From the NCBI RefSeq assembly GCF_001653795.1, contig NZ_CP011514.1, forward strand, positions 5,018,727 through 5,082,726: DNA of 64,000 nt, read 5' to 3'. Position numbers and translations under genes: made by a program. Below the pieces are notes generated by a model. The model did no database searches. It was given only the letters and a program-made list of their open reading frames with translations, and was not told the origin of the DNA. This DNA comes from Mitsuaria sp. 7 (GTDB taxonomy: Bacteria > Pseudomonadota > Gammaproteobacteria > Burkholderiales > Burkholderiaceae_C). Shown in pieces: positions 36,508 through 46,170 of the stretch (positions within the stretch are counted from its first letter, which is position 1; each line of letters opens with the position of its first letter).

Positions 36508-39500
36508 ATGGGATCGTTGAACCACAGCTATCGCCTCGTCTGGAACGAGCTTTGCGGCGCCTTCGTCGCCGTGCCTGAATTCGCCCGCGGACGCGGCAAG
36601 CGCACCGGCGGCACCGTCCGCCGCGCCATCGCCGCCGCCATCGCGGCCGCCGCCGCCGGCACCTTCGCGGGACCGGCCGCCGCACTCGATGCGGGCGCGC
36701 TGCCCACCGGCGGGCAGATCACCGCCGGCAACGCCTCGCTGACGCAGCAAGGCGCGCAACTGCGCATCGACCAGACCTCCAACAAGCTGATCCTCAACTG
36801 GAACAGCTTCGACATCGGCAGCGGCGCCTCGGTGCGCTTCAACCAGACCGGCGCCGACGCCGTGGCGTTGAACCGCGTCACCGGCGGCGCACCGAGCCAG
36901 ATCTTCGGCGACCTCTCCGCCAACGGTCAGGTCTGGCTGGTCAACAACAGCGGCGTGGTCTTCGGCAAGGGCGCGACGGTCAACGTCGGCGGTCTCGTCG
37001 CGAGCACGCTCAATGTCAGCGACGCCGACTTCCTCGGCGGTCGCGCGCGCTTCTCCGGCACCAGCACCGCGCAGGTCCGCAACGACGGCGCCATCCACGC
37101 CGACGGCGTGGTCGCGCTGCTGGGCGCCTCGGTGGTGAACACCGGCAGGATCAGCGCCGGTCAGGTCGCGATGGCGGCCGGCCAGCAGGTCGCGCTCGAC
37201 TTCAACGGCGACGGCCTGCTGCAGGTCCGCGTCGACCAGGCGGCGCTCGACGCCGAGCTGTCGCAGGAAGGCCTCGTGCAAGGCCGCCAGATCGTGCTGA
37301 GCGCGCCCGGCGCCAGCGCCCTGCGTGCCAGCGTCATCAACATGGACGGCGTGATCGAGGCCAAGGGCCTGTCCGAACAGGGCGGCCGCATCATCCTCGA
37401 CGGCGGCGATCTCGGTCAGGTGAACGTCACCGGTCGACTGGATGCCAGCTCGGCGCAAGGCGCCGGCGGCGACGTCCGCGTCACCGGCGGCACGATCGCG
37501 CTGCGCGGCGCGACGCTGGACGCCAGCGGCGCCACCGGCGGCGGCCAGATCCACGTCGGCGGCGGTTGGCAAGGCAAGGACACGAGCCTGACCAACGCGA
37601 AGAACGTCAGCGTCGATGCGGCCGCCACGCTGCGCGCCAACGCGACGGTGAACGGCAACGGCGGCGAGGTCGTGACCTGGTCGGACGGCCGCACCGAATT
37701 CGCCGGACGCGTGGAATCGCGCGGCGGTGACCAGGGCGGCAACGGCGGCCGGATCGAGGTCTCCGGCAAGCAGGAACTGGCCTACAGCGGCCGCGCCGAC
37801 GCACGCGCCGCCAAGGGCACGACCGGCGACCTGCTGCTGGATCCGGCCTCGCTGACCATCCATGGCGGCGGCAGCGGCACCGACGTGCTGACGGGCTCGG
37901 TCGTCTACGAGAAGGACATCGAGGCGCAGCAGGCCAACGTGCTGCTCCAGGCCACCGGGGACATCCTCGTCAACGACCTGACCCTCAACGGCGGCGACGG
38001 CAGGATCACGATGCAGCCGAACGTCAGCCTGCGCATCGAGGCCGGCACCTCCACCGGCACGCACCTGACGCCGCCGTCCAACCTGACCGACGGCAGCTTC
38101 GCCAACAACTTCGACCTGATGTTCGCCAACGCGAGCAACGTGCTGGAGGTGTCGGGCAGCGGCAGCCTGATGCTGGTGGCAGGCGCGACCGGCTCCGGCC
38201 GCGTCCTCAATGCGCCGACGATGATCGCGCACGGGGCGGGCACCAATCCGTCGGGCGCGCTTCCGACGCACAACGTCACCACCCCCGGCAGCGGCACGCC
38301 GGGCGCGGGCTCGATCACCATCTACGGCGCCGACGGCGCGACGGTGGGCGGATCGCTGACCACCAACGGCGGTTACGTCCGCATCTGGGCCGACTCCGAC
38401 AACGGCGGCGCCGGCTTCTTCACGCTGAACGCCCCGGTGTCCACCAACGGCGGCAACCTCTACGTGTCAACCGGCAGCGGCGACGTGACGCTGAACTCCA
38501 GCATGGTGCTGGGTGCGGGCCGGATCTTCTTCCGCGCGGACGGCAGCTACACCAACGGCAACAAGATCCTGGCCGGCCTGCTGAGCGTCAGCGGCGACGT
38601 CAACATCGACACGCCCTTCGTCTTCAAGGGCGGCGCCAGCATCTACACGGACAGCGCGATCAACTTCGGCAACGTCAACGTCAACATGGACACCGGCACC
38701 GGCGTCCTGACGCTGCGCGCCAACCGCATCGACTGGGGCAGCTCGACGCTGCAGAACCTGAGCACCGCGTCCATGCGCCTGGAGCCCTACGACCCGGCGA
38801 CCAACATGGTGCTGGGCGACGCGAACGGCTTCGCCTCCGCGACGACGCTGGCCAAGCTGCCGGGCATCAAGAACCTGACGATAGGCCGCGCCGACGGCAC
38901 CGGCACGATCAGCGTGCCGGGCAACTTCAGCTTCAACGCCTCGGGCAGCTTCGAGATGGTGGACCGCACCATCGACATCACCGCCGGCACGCTGAACAAC
39001 ACGACCGGCAACATCGTCCTGACCGGCGACAACGTCAACCTGTCGCAGACCATCACCGCCAACGGCGGCGCGGGCAAGGTCACGATCCGCCAGATGACGG
39101 CGGCCAACGAGCTGCACCTGGGCGGCGGGCTGAGCAACGCGTCGATCGGCCAGGTCAACGCGGCCACGCTGGAAGTCGGCCGCAGCGACGGCGGCAACCT
39201 CGTCTTCGACAGCGACATCACCACCAACGCCACCACCGTCAGCCTGAAGAGCGGCGGCCAAGTGCTCGGCGTGAACGGCGGCGTGGCCGCGGCCAACGTG
39301 GCCGTGACCGCGGGCCAGGGCGCGACGCTGACGGACGACACCTTCAGCTTCACGCGTCTGGCGCTGGACGTCGGCGGCACCACCGTCGTGAATCCGGCGA
39401 GCGCCAGCGGCTTCACGCTGGGCACCGTCGACGGCGTGGCAGGCCTGACCACGCACGGCGCGGCCAACGTGACGCTCAACAGCGGCACCGGCACGCTGGC

Positions 39501-42500
39501 GCTGGACGCGCCGATCAACTTCACCGGCGGCGCGGCGCAGCTCACGCTGCAGGCGCCGGGCTGGAGCAGCACGGCCAACCAGGTGACGAGCAACGGCGCG
39601 CTGGCCACGGTCGTCTTCGACCGCACCGGCCCGGCCACCGGCATCACCGTCGGCGGCACGGGCTCGGCGGACCTGACCAACACGATGCTGGCGCGCTTCA
39701 ACGGCGTGAACACGCTGCGCGTGGATGCGTCGGACCTCGACCTGGGCGTCGTGGGCCCGGTCCAGCTGTCGCTGGGCAACCGCCTGGAGCTGCTGGGCGG
39801 CACCTTCACCCAGGCCGGCGCGATCACGATGACCAACGGCGGCGTGCTCGTGCGCGCGGAGGCCGGCGGCATCAACGTCGCAGACAACATCACGTCGAGC
39901 GGCACCGTCTCGCTGGACGACCGCAGCACGGTCGGCATCGGCAACCAGCAGGGCGTGCTCATCACCGCCGGGAAGCTGGCGCTGCGCAGCGGCGGTGACG
40001 CCAGCTTCAGCAGTGCCCAGCAGGTCGGCACGATCGCGGCGGATGTCCATTCGCTGACGATGTCCAACACCGGCTCGCTGACCGTCGGTAGCGCCGACGG
40101 GCTGCAAGGCGTCCAGGCGGACGGCACGGTCTACCTCCGGGCCCAGGGCGCGACCGCCGATCTGACGCTGCAGCAGCAGATCGTGGCCGGCAACGACGGC
40201 GCCGAAGCGACGCCTATCGTCCTGCGCGCGGCACGCAACTTCGTCAACCAGGCCGGCGCGACCGCGCTCCAGGCGGGCAACGGCGGCGCGTGGGAGGTGT
40301 ACTCGGTCTCGCCGCTGAACGACACGCGCGGCGGACTGGTCGCCGACTTCAAGCAGTACGACGCCCGCTACGGCAACGCCGTGCTGGGCACCGGCAACGG
40401 GTTCCTGTACTCGGTGGCGCCCACGCTGACGGTCAGCCTGACGGGCAGCGCGTCCAAGGTCTATGACGGCAACGACGGCGCGGCGACCGGCGGTCTCCAG
40501 CTGGGCGCCACCGGTGCCATCGACGGCGACGTGCTGAACCTGGCCATCGGCGCCAACGGCTCGGCCCGCTACGACACGAAGAACGTCGGCAACGGCAAGA
40601 CCGTGACGGTGAACGGCGTCGTCATCGCCGACGGCCACAACGGCGGGACCGCCGTCTATGGCTACCAGCTGGTCGCCGACAGCGCGAGCGCCGCGATCGG
40701 CCAGGTCACGCCGAAGACGGTGAGCGTGGTCAACGGCGCGGTGCAGGACAAGGTCTACGACGGCACCACCTCGGCGCAGCTGTCGGGCGGCGGAATCGCG
40801 GGCTTCGTGCAGGGCGACGACGCGGCGCTGAACGGCGCGGTCAGCTTCCTGGACAGGAACGCGGGCCGCGGCAAGTCGGTCGATCTGTCGGGTCTCGGCC
40901 TGGCGGGTGCGGACGCCGGCAACTACGTGCTGGACACGAGCTCGGCCGTCACGGCCACCATCACGCCCAAGACGGTCGACGTCGGCGCGATCCAGGTCGG
41001 CGGCAAGGTCTATGACGGCACGCGCGGCGCGCAGGTCACCACCGGCGGCCTCACGGGCACCGTGGCGGGCGACCAGCTCGCCGTCTCGGTCAGCGGCCAG
41101 TTCGACAACAAGAACGTCGGCACCGGCAAGGCCGTGGACGTGCAGCTGGCACTGGGCGGCGCCGACGCGGGCAACTACGTGCTGGCCGTCGACTCGGTGC
41201 GGAGCTCCGCTTCCATCACCGCACGCACGGTGGACGTCGGCGCGATCCACGTGGACAACAAGGTCTACGACGGCACGCGCGGGGCGCAGGTCACCACCGG
41301 CGGCGCTGTCGGCGTCGTCGCGGGCGACCAGCTCGGTGTCGCGGCCAGCGGCCAGTTCGACAACAAGAACGCCGGCAACGGCAAGACCGTGAACGTGCAA
41401 CTCGGGTTGACCGGCGCGGACGCGGGCAACTACGTGCTGGCGTCGGGTTCCGCGCAGTCGAGCGCCGACATCACGGTCCGCACGATCCAGGCCCCCACGG
41501 TCACGGTGATCGGCGGTGTCTTCAACAGCGACACCACCGCCAACATCGTGATCGGCGCGCCGCAAGGCGTGGTCGCGGGCGACCAGGTGAGCGTCGGCGG
41601 CTCGGGCCGCTTCGACACGCCGTTCGTGGGCACCGGCAAGCCGGTCGACGTGCAGCTGACGCTGACCGGCGCGGACGCGTCGAACTATCGCCTCGAGCCT
41701 GCGTCGCTGACGGTGACCGGCACGGTCAATCCGCAGGTGGTTCCCGCGGCGATCGGCGCGCTGGTGATCCAGCCCGTCGGCGGCAACGGCACGCAGGACG
41801 GCGGCGGCAGCAAGACGTCGAACGTGCCGACCGGCAACGGCGGCAACGGGGGCGGCCTCGGCAGCAGCGTGTCCGCGGTCGCGGCGGGTCCGTCGGGCAA
41901 TGCCGCGGGTTCGGTCGACCTGGGGAACGGCGGCAGCGCGGGCAACGGGTCCGGCTCCTCGTCCGGCAACGGCAACGGCAACGGCAACGGCGCGGGCAAC
42001 GGCGCGGGCAACGGCGTCGGCGGCAATGGCGGTGCCGGTGGCAGTCAGGCTGGCGCCGACGGCAGCGCGGGTGGCTCTGGTCTGAACGGTACCAACGGCG
42101 CCAATTCGACCAACGGATCCATCCCGGGTAACGGTGCTGGCGCGGGTGCTGGCAACGGCACGGCGACCTCAGGCGACGGCGCCGGGTCGGGTCAGAACGC
42201 CAACGGCACCGGCGGCAACATCGCCGTGGCCAACGTCGGTCTGGAGCAGATGCTGCGCGACAGCGGCCAGATCAGCCTGGCGCTCGACACGCCGGCCTAC
42301 GACCAGCCGCGTCAGAGCCAGCTGCCGGTCTATGCCGACAAGGACGGATCGGCCCCGGCGCCGCTGGGCATGTTCCGCGTGGACGACCTGGGCGACAGCC
42401 TGGCGCTGAAGCCGGTGCAGCAGCCCGTCCCGGCGGCGGAGGCTTCCGCCGGCGGCGTGACCCGCCAGGTGAAGGCGATCGTGGCGCTCGGCAACGAGCG

Positions 42501-42678
42501 TTCGGCGACGCTGGACGTGGTGCTGATGGCCGACGGTACGCTGCGGGTGACTGCGCCCGCGACGGCCTCTGAGCTGGACGACGACCTTGTCACCACGCTG
42601 GCGCTCAGCGCGCTCAAGCAGCAGACCGGCGTGGCGCCCACCAGCGTGCGTGCCGTGATGCTGCGTCGCGGCGGCTGA
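36508..42678 (+). CDS. Giant TpsA exoprotein (filamentous haemagglutinin-like) with YDG/MBG repeats
   Basis: A 2,056-residue two-partner secretion substrate. The N-terminus SYRLVWNELCGAFVAVPEFA is the extended signal peptide region (ESPR), followed by a hydrophobic core ending AAALDA. The TPS domain (~60-300) contains NNSGVVFGKGATVNVGGLVA, required for recognition by TpsB. A long beta-helix-type region (~300-1310) follows. Residues ~1310-1735 hold YDG/MBG-type repeats (KVYDGTRGAQVTTGG, GADAGNYVLA). Residues ~1760-1910 are Gly/Asn-rich low complexity including a tandem GGCAAC run. The C-terminal ~145 residues form a separate domain. It is probably a surface or released adhesin. Confidence 0.93.
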   Translation: MGSLNHSYRLVWNELCGAFVAVPEFARGRGKRTGGTVRRAIAAAIAAAAAGTFAGPAAALDAGALPTGGQITAGNASLTQQGAQLRIDQTSNKLILNWNSFDIGSGASVRFNQTGADAVALNRVTGGAPSQIFGDLSANGQVWLVNNSGVVFGKGATVNVGGLVASTLNVSDADFLGGRARFSGTSTAQVRNDGAIHADGVVALLGASVVNTGRISAGQVAMAAGQQVALDFNGDGLLQVRVDQAALDAELSQEGLVQGRQIVLSAPGASALRASVINMDGVIEAKGLSEQGGRIILDGGDLGQVNVTGRLDASSAQGAGGDVRVTGGTIALRGATLDASGATGGGQIHVGGGWQGKDTSLTNAKNVSVDAAATLRANATVNGNGGEVVTWSDGRTEFAGRVESRGGDQGGNGGRIEVSGKQELAYSGRADARAAKGTTGDLLLDPASLTIHGGGSGTDVLTGSVVYEKDIEAQQANVLLQATGDILVNDLTLNGGDGRITMQPNVSLRIEAGTSTGTHLTPPSNLTDGSFANNFDLMFANASNVLEVSGSGSLMLVAGATGSGRVLNAPTMIAHGAGTNPSGALPTHNVTTPGSGTPGAGSITIYGADGATVGGSLTTNGGYVRIWADSDNGGAGFFTLNAPVSTNGGNLYVSTGSGDVTLNSSMVLGAGRIFFRADGSYTNGNKILAGLLSVSGDVNIDTPFVFKGGASIYTDSAINFGNVNVNMDTGTGVLTLRANRIDWGSSTLQNLSTASMRLEPYDPATNMVLGDANGFASATTLAKLPGIKNLTIGRADGTGTISVPGNFSFNASGSFEMVDRTIDITAGTLNNTTGNIVLTGDNVNLSQTITANGGAGKVTIRQMTAANELHLGGGLSNASIGQVNAATLEVGRSDGGNLVFDSDITTNATTVSLKSGGQVLGVNGGVAAANVAVTAGQGATLTDDTFSFTRLALDVGGTTVVNPASASGFTLGTVDGVAGLTTHGAANVTLNSGTGTLALDAPINFTGGAAQLTLQAPGWSSTANQVTSNGALATVVFDRTGPATGITVGGTGSADLTNTMLARFNGVNTLRVDASDLDLGVVGPVQLSLGNRLELLGGTFTQAGAITMTNGGVLVRAEAGGINVADNITSSGTVSLDDRSTVGIGNQQGVLITAGKLALRSGGDASFSSAQQVGTIAADVHSLTMSNTGSLTVGSADGLQGVQADGTVYLRAQGATADLTLQQQIVAGNDGAEATPIVLRAARNFVNQAGATALQAGNGGAWEVYSVSPLNDTRGGLVADFKQYDARYGNAVLGTGNGFLYSVAPTLTVSLTGSASKVYDGNDGAATGGLQLGATGAIDGDVLNLAIGANGSARYDTKNVGNGKTVTVNGVVIADGHNGGTAVYGYQLVADSASAAIGQVTPKTVSVVNGAVQDKVYDGTTSAQLSGGGIAGFVQGDDAALNGAVSFLDRNAGRGKSVDLSGLGLAGADAGNYVLDTSSAVTATITPKTVDVGAIQVGGKVYDGTRGAQVTTGGLTGTVAGDQLAVSVSGQFDNKNVGTGKAVDVQLALGGADAGNYVLAVDSVRSSASITARTVDVGAIHVDNKVYDGTRGAQVTTGGAVGVVAGDQLGVAASGQFDNKNAGNGKTVNVQLGLTGADAGNYVLASGSAQSSADITVRTIQAPTVTVIGGVFNSDTTANIVIGAPQGVVAGDQVSVGGSGRFDTPFVGTGKPVDVQLTLTGADASNYRLEPASLTVTGTVNPQVVPAAIGALVIQPVGGNGTQDGGGSKTSNVPTGNGGNGGGLGSSVSAVAAGPSGNAAGSVDLGNGGSAGNGSGSSSGNGNGNGNGAGNGAGNGVGGNGGAGGSQAGADGSAGGSGLNGTNGANSTNGSIPGNGAGAGAGNGTATSGDGAGSGQNANGTGGNIAVANVGLEQMLRDSGQISLALDTPAYDQPRQSQLPVYADKDGSAPAPLGMFRVDDLGDSLALKPVQQPVPAAEASAGGVTRQVKAIVALGNERSATLDVVLMADGTLRVTAPATASELDDDLVTTLALSALKQQTGVAPTSVRAVMLRRGG

Positions 42679-42716
42679 TCCGCCGATCCCGATGATCCCC
42701 GCGAGGGGATCCCACC

Positions 42717-42746
42717 AACGCCGCGGCGCTTCCACGCCGCGGCGTT
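42717..42746 (+). terminator. Hairpin after the TPS operon
   Basis: Perfect 12-bp stem AACGCCGCGGCG / CGCCGCGGCGTT with loop CTTCCA, 39 bp past the TpsA stop. A second smaller dyad GATCCCC-GCGA-GGGGATC precedes it at 42694-42711. No T-run follows, so termination efficiency is uncertain. Confidence 0.6.
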
Positions 42747-42844
42747 GTCGCATCCGTACATCGGGCCCCCCAAAGCTTCGGGGATCGGCTCGCCCGTCGA
42801 ATCGTCCTATGCTCGGCGCCTCCCTCGCGAGGTCCCCGACGACC

Positions 42845-44227
42845 ATGTCCGCCCCTACCGGCCTCTCGCTGCGCGCCCGCCTCTACCTGGTCCTGGGCCT
42901 GGCGCTCGCGTTGGTCGGCGCGTCCGCGCTGCTGGGCTGGTGGCAGTCGCAGCGGCTCGCCGGCATCGCCAAGTCGCTGTATGAGGACCGGCTCGTCCCC
43001 GTCGACCTGCTGCGCGAGCTCGAGCACACGCTCGGTCCCCACCAGCTGGGCGCGCTGCTGATCACGCAGACGCAGCAGCCCGACGCCGGCAAGCTGGACA
43101 GCGGCGGCCGCCGTCTCGCCGACACGACCCGCCAGCTCTGGACCCGCTACCTCGCCACGCGCATGGCACCGACCGAGCGCGCCCTCATCGCCCGTACGCA
43201 GCCGCTGCTCGACCAGCTCTGGGCCGCCCTCGCCGCGAACGAGGCCGGCACGCCCCCTACGCCCGACTCGCTGCGCGAGCTGAACCTGCGTCGCCTCGCC
43301 ACGATGCGGATGCTCGACGAGCTGATCGCCTTCCAGCTCAGCCAGGCCCGTGTCGACACCGAGCGCGCCCAGCAGACCGCCACGGAGGCCGCCCATCTGG
43401 GTCTGCTCCTGGTGCTGCTGACCGGCGGCCTGTGCAGCGTCGTCGTCTGCACCGTCTGGACCCGCTACGACGACGAGCGTCGTCTCAGCCAGGACTCGCG
43501 CGAGCGGCTGCAGCGGCTCTACGTCGCGCTGTCGCAGACCAACCAGCTCATCGTGCGGCGCGAGACCGATGCCTTCGACGACCCGCGGGCCGAGCAGCAC
43601 CTGTTCGAAGGCCTCTGCCGCATCTGCGTCGAGACCGGCCACGCCCGCCTCGCTGCCGTGGTGCTGTCCGACGGCCACCACTTCGAGCGCGTCGCCGAGC
43701 ACGGCCCCAGTGATCGCCTGATGCCCGGCGCGCCGCGGCAATGGTCCCGCGACGCCCCCTTCGCGCGGAGCTCGATGGCCACACGCGCGATCCTCGAAGG
43801 CACGCACCAGGTCAGCAACCGCGCCATGGAAGACCCGAGCCTCGCGGTCCCCGGCGCGCCGCTGATCCCGCCCGGCGTCGAGTCGATGGCCGCCTTCCCG
43901 CTGCGCCGTCGCGGCCAGATCGTCGGCGCGCTCAGCCTGCTCGCCGGCGAGCCCGGCTACTTCAGCCCGCAGGTGCTGGGGCTCATGGACGAGATGGCGG
44001 GCGACCTGTCCTTCGCGCTCGACCACCTGCAGCGCGAGCGCGACCAGGCGCGCGAACTCGACCGCCTGCGCGACGCCCTGTGCCGCCAGGAGGGCAGCCT
44101 CGTCGAGACCACGCCGGCCGCCTTCCGGCCCCCGACGCCGCCGGAGCCATTGGCGCCACTGGGGCCGACGAGGCCTGCGGCAGAATCGCCGGATGCAACT
44201 GATCAGTCTGAACACGGCCCGCGCTGA
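42845..44227 (+). CDS. Membrane GAF-domain sensor protein
   Basis: A 460-residue protein with a first transmembrane helix (LYLVLGLALALVGASALLGW), a periplasmic helical bundle of the chemoreceptor 4HB kind (~30-180), a second transmembrane helix (LGLLLVLLTGGLCSVVVCTV) and a cytoplasmic GAF domain (~235-390; LFEGLCRICVETGHARLAAV, FPLRRRGQIVGALSLLAGE). It ends in a Pro-rich tail with no kinase, cyclase or EAL output domain, so its signalling partner is unknown. The start at 42845 is chosen because upstream in-frame sequence is not protein-like. Its 3' end overlaps the MOSC gene by 35 bases. Confidence 0.82.
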   Translation: MSAPTGLSLRARLYLVLGLALALVGASALLGWWQSQRLAGIAKSLYEDRLVPVDLLRELEHTLGPHQLGALLITQTQQPDAGKLDSGGRRLADTTRQLWTRYLATRMAPTERALIARTQPLLDQLWAALAANEAGTPPTPDSLRELNLRRLATMRMLDELIAFQLSQARVDTERAQQTATEAAHLGLLLVLLTGGLCSVVVCTVWTRYDDERRLSQDSRERLQRLYVALSQTNQLIVRRETDAFDDPRAEQHLFEGLCRICVETGHARLAAVVLSDGHHFERVAEHGPSDRLMPGAPRQWSRDAPFARSSMATRAILEGTHQVSNRAMEDPSLAVPGAPLIPPGVESMAAFPLRRRGQIVGALSLLAGEPGYFSPQVLGLMDEMAGDLSFALDHLQRERDQARELDRLRDALCRQEGSLVETTPAAFRPPTPPEPLAPLGPTRPAAESPDATDQSEHGPR

Positions 44228-44759
44228 ACCACTGCTCATCGACGGGCGCCCGGTCATGACGGGCATCCGCAAGCGGCCGGTGGACGGCGAGGTCGAGGTG
44301 AGGCCCCTGGGCCTGGAAGGCGACGAGCAAGCCGATCCCAGCGTCCATGGCGGCCTGTCCAAGGCCGTCTACGCGTATCCCTCGGAGCACTACGCCTTCT
44401 GGCGCACCGTGCGCGCGCAGGCGCAGGCCGCGGGCTGGGATGAGGCGCTGCCCTGGGGCGCGATGGGGGAGAACCTGTCGATCTCCGGCCTGGCCGAAGG
44501 CGACGCCTGGATCGGCGACGTCTTGGTCTTCCCCGACTGCGAGCTCGCCATCAGCGAGCCGCGTTATCCCTGCTTCAAGTTCAACGCGGTGATGGGCTTC
44601 AACAAGGCCGCGAAGATGATGACGCAGAGCGGATGGTGCGGCTTCTACCTCGCGGTGCGGCAGCCCGGAACGATCACCGCAGGCCAGACCTTCACCGTGC
44701 GCCCCGGCCCGCGCGAAGTCTCCATCGCGGAGCTCTTCCGCGCCAAGACACGACGCTGA
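44193..44759 (+). CDS. MOSC-domain protein, YiiM-like
   Basis: A 188-residue MOSC-domain protein, related to the molybdenum-cofactor sulfurase C-terminal domain and to YiiM, which with Moco reduces N-hydroxylated compounds. GDEQADPSVHGGLSKAVYAY is the conserved early block, and the cofactor-binding Cys lies in EPRYPCFKFN. It is cytoplasmic. The ATG at 44193 lies inside the 3' end of the GAF-sensor gene in another frame (35-bp overlap), which suggests co-expression. Confidence 0.9.
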   Translation: MQLISLNTARAEPLLIDGRPVMTGIRKRPVDGEVEVRPLGLEGDEQADPSVHGGLSKAVYAYPSEHYAFWRTVRAQAQAAGWDEALPWGAMGENLSISGLAEGDAWIGDVLVFPDCELAISEPRYPCFKFNAVMGFNKAAKMMTQSGWCGFYLAVRQPGTITAGQTFTVRPGPREVSIAELFRAKTRR

Positions 44760-44770
44760 CCGCTCTTGCT

Positions 44771-44794
44771 CCCTCTCCCGCTTGCGGGAGAGGG
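44771..44794. terminator. Hairpin between convergent genes
   Basis: CCCTCTCCC / GGGAGAGGG stem with GCTTGC loop, between convergent MOSC and ene-reductase genes. This CCCTCTCCCGC-type inverted repeat resembles small intergenic repeats common in proteobacteria. No T-run is present. Confidence 0.55.
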
Positions 44795-44844
44795 CGGGGG
44801 GTGAGGGCCAGCGGCGACGGAAGTCCTGAAGCCTGCGGACTCCC

Positions 44845-45921
44845 TCAGTCCGCCAGCGCCGGATAGTCGGTATAGCCCTCGGCGCCACCGCCATACATCG
44901 TGGCCGAGTGCGCCTTCTGCAGCGGCGCATTGAGCTTCAGGCGGCGCACCAGATCCGGGTTCGAGATGAAGCTCCGACCGAACGCCACCGCGTCCGCATG
45001 CCCCTTGCCGACGGCGTCGATCGCCATTTCGCGGGTGTAGCCGTTGTTGGCGATGTACACGCCCTTGAAGCGTTCACGCAGCGCGTCGTAATCGAACGGC
45101 GCGACATCACGCGGTCCGCCGGTGTGGCCCTCGATCACATGCAGGAAGGCCAGCTTCATCGGCGACAGCTGCTCCACCACGTGGTTGAACAACGCCTGCG
45201 CATCGCTGTCCTGCCCCGCGTCGTTGACCGGCGTGACCGGCGACAGGCGCAGCCCCGTGCGGTCGGCGCCGATCGCGCCGGCGATGGCCGTCATCACCTC
45301 AAGCAGCAGACGCGCGCGGTTCTCGATCGAACCGCCATACGAATCCGTACGGTCGTTGATGCTGTCGCGCAGGAACTGGTCCAGCAGATAACCGTTGGCC
45401 CCATGCACCTCGACGGCGTCGAAGCCCGCCGCGACCGCCGCCTTCGCCGCATGGACGTAGGACTGGACGACCCCGGGCAGTTCCTCGAGCTTGAGCGCGC
45501 GCGGCGCGGCGACATCCACGAATCCGTCCTTCGTGAAGGTCTTGCTCTTGGCCTGGCGATCCGTCGCCGACAGCGGCTTGGCGCCGCCGGGCTGGAAGTC
45601 CGCGTGGGAGATGCGGCCCACGTGCCACAGCTGCACGGCGATCTTGCCGCCGGCTTCATGGACGGCGTCCGTCACCTGCTTCCAGGCGGCGATCTGCTCG
45701 GGCGAGTGGATCCCGGGGGTATCGAGGTAGCCCTGGCCCTCCTGCGTGATCTGGGCGCCCTCGCTGATGATCAGGCCGGCGCTGGCGCGCTGGCGGTAGT
45801 ACTCGATCGCGAGCGGTCCCGGCACCAGGCCGACGGAGCGGTTGCGCGTGAGCGGGGCCATGACGATGCGGTTGGCCAGCGAGACGGCGCCGACTTGCAA
45901 GGGATCGAAGAGACTGGGCAT
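44845..45921 (-). CDS. Old Yellow Enzyme family alkene reductase (NemA-like)
   Basis: A 358-residue FMN-dependent ene-reductase that reduces activated C=C bonds or nitro/nitrate-ester compounds using NAD(P)H, in the cytoplasm. It has LFDPLQVGAVSLANRIVMAP at the N-terminus, the active-site pair region VQLWHVGRISH, and HGANGYLLDQFLRDSINDRT then SYGGSIENR, the OYE signature. ADAVAFGRSFISNPDLVRRL binds the FMN phosphate. The length matches NemA. No TetR/NemR regulator gene is adjacent. Confidence 0.94.
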   Translation of the reverse strand: MPSLFDPLQVGAVSLANRIVMAPLTRNRSVGLVPGPLAIEYYRQRASAGLIISEGAQITQEGQGYLDTPGIHSPEQIAAWKQVTDAVHEAGGKIAVQLWHVGRISHADFQPGGAKPLSATDRQAKSKTFTKDGFVDVAAPRALKLEELPGVVQSYVHAAKAAVAAGFDAVEVHGANGYLLDQFLRDSINDRTDSYGGSIENRARLLLEVMTAIAGAIGADRTGLRLSPVTPVNDAGQDSDAQALFNHVVEQLSPMKLAFLHVIEGHTGGPRDVAPFDYDALRERFKGVYIANNGYTREMAIDAVGKGHADAVAFGRSFISNPDLVRRLKLNAPLQKAHSATMYGGGAEGYTDYPALAD

Positions 45922-46170
45922 AGCGATGTCGAGGATTCAGGTGGATGAGCTGAAGCCCGGCGGGGGAGCCGGACCGGATGCCACGCAGCTTAGCGACCGA
46001 ATCGGAGCGCCGCAGCGCGTAGGCGACAGCCCCGATCCGGGCTGGGGCCTTGCGCGAGCTTCACGGCCGGTCCGTAACGCTTGGCTACACTCGCCCGGCT
46101 GCCTGGGGACGCCGTCCCCGCCTCTGCGCAGCGCCCTCCTCTTCCACCGCCACGACTCGGGAGCCTGTCG

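Noticed and set aside
38467..41565. A 1,032-codon frame antisense to the TpsA gene
   Set aside because: High-GC codon bias of TpsA (many GCC/GGC third positions) keeps the antisense frame open. The product is Arg/Ala/His/Asp-rich and unlike any protein.
41965..41988. (GGCAAC)4 microsatellite as a phase-variation switch
   Set aside because: The unit is six bases, so gain or loss keeps the reading frame; it could change linker length but not switch the gene off.
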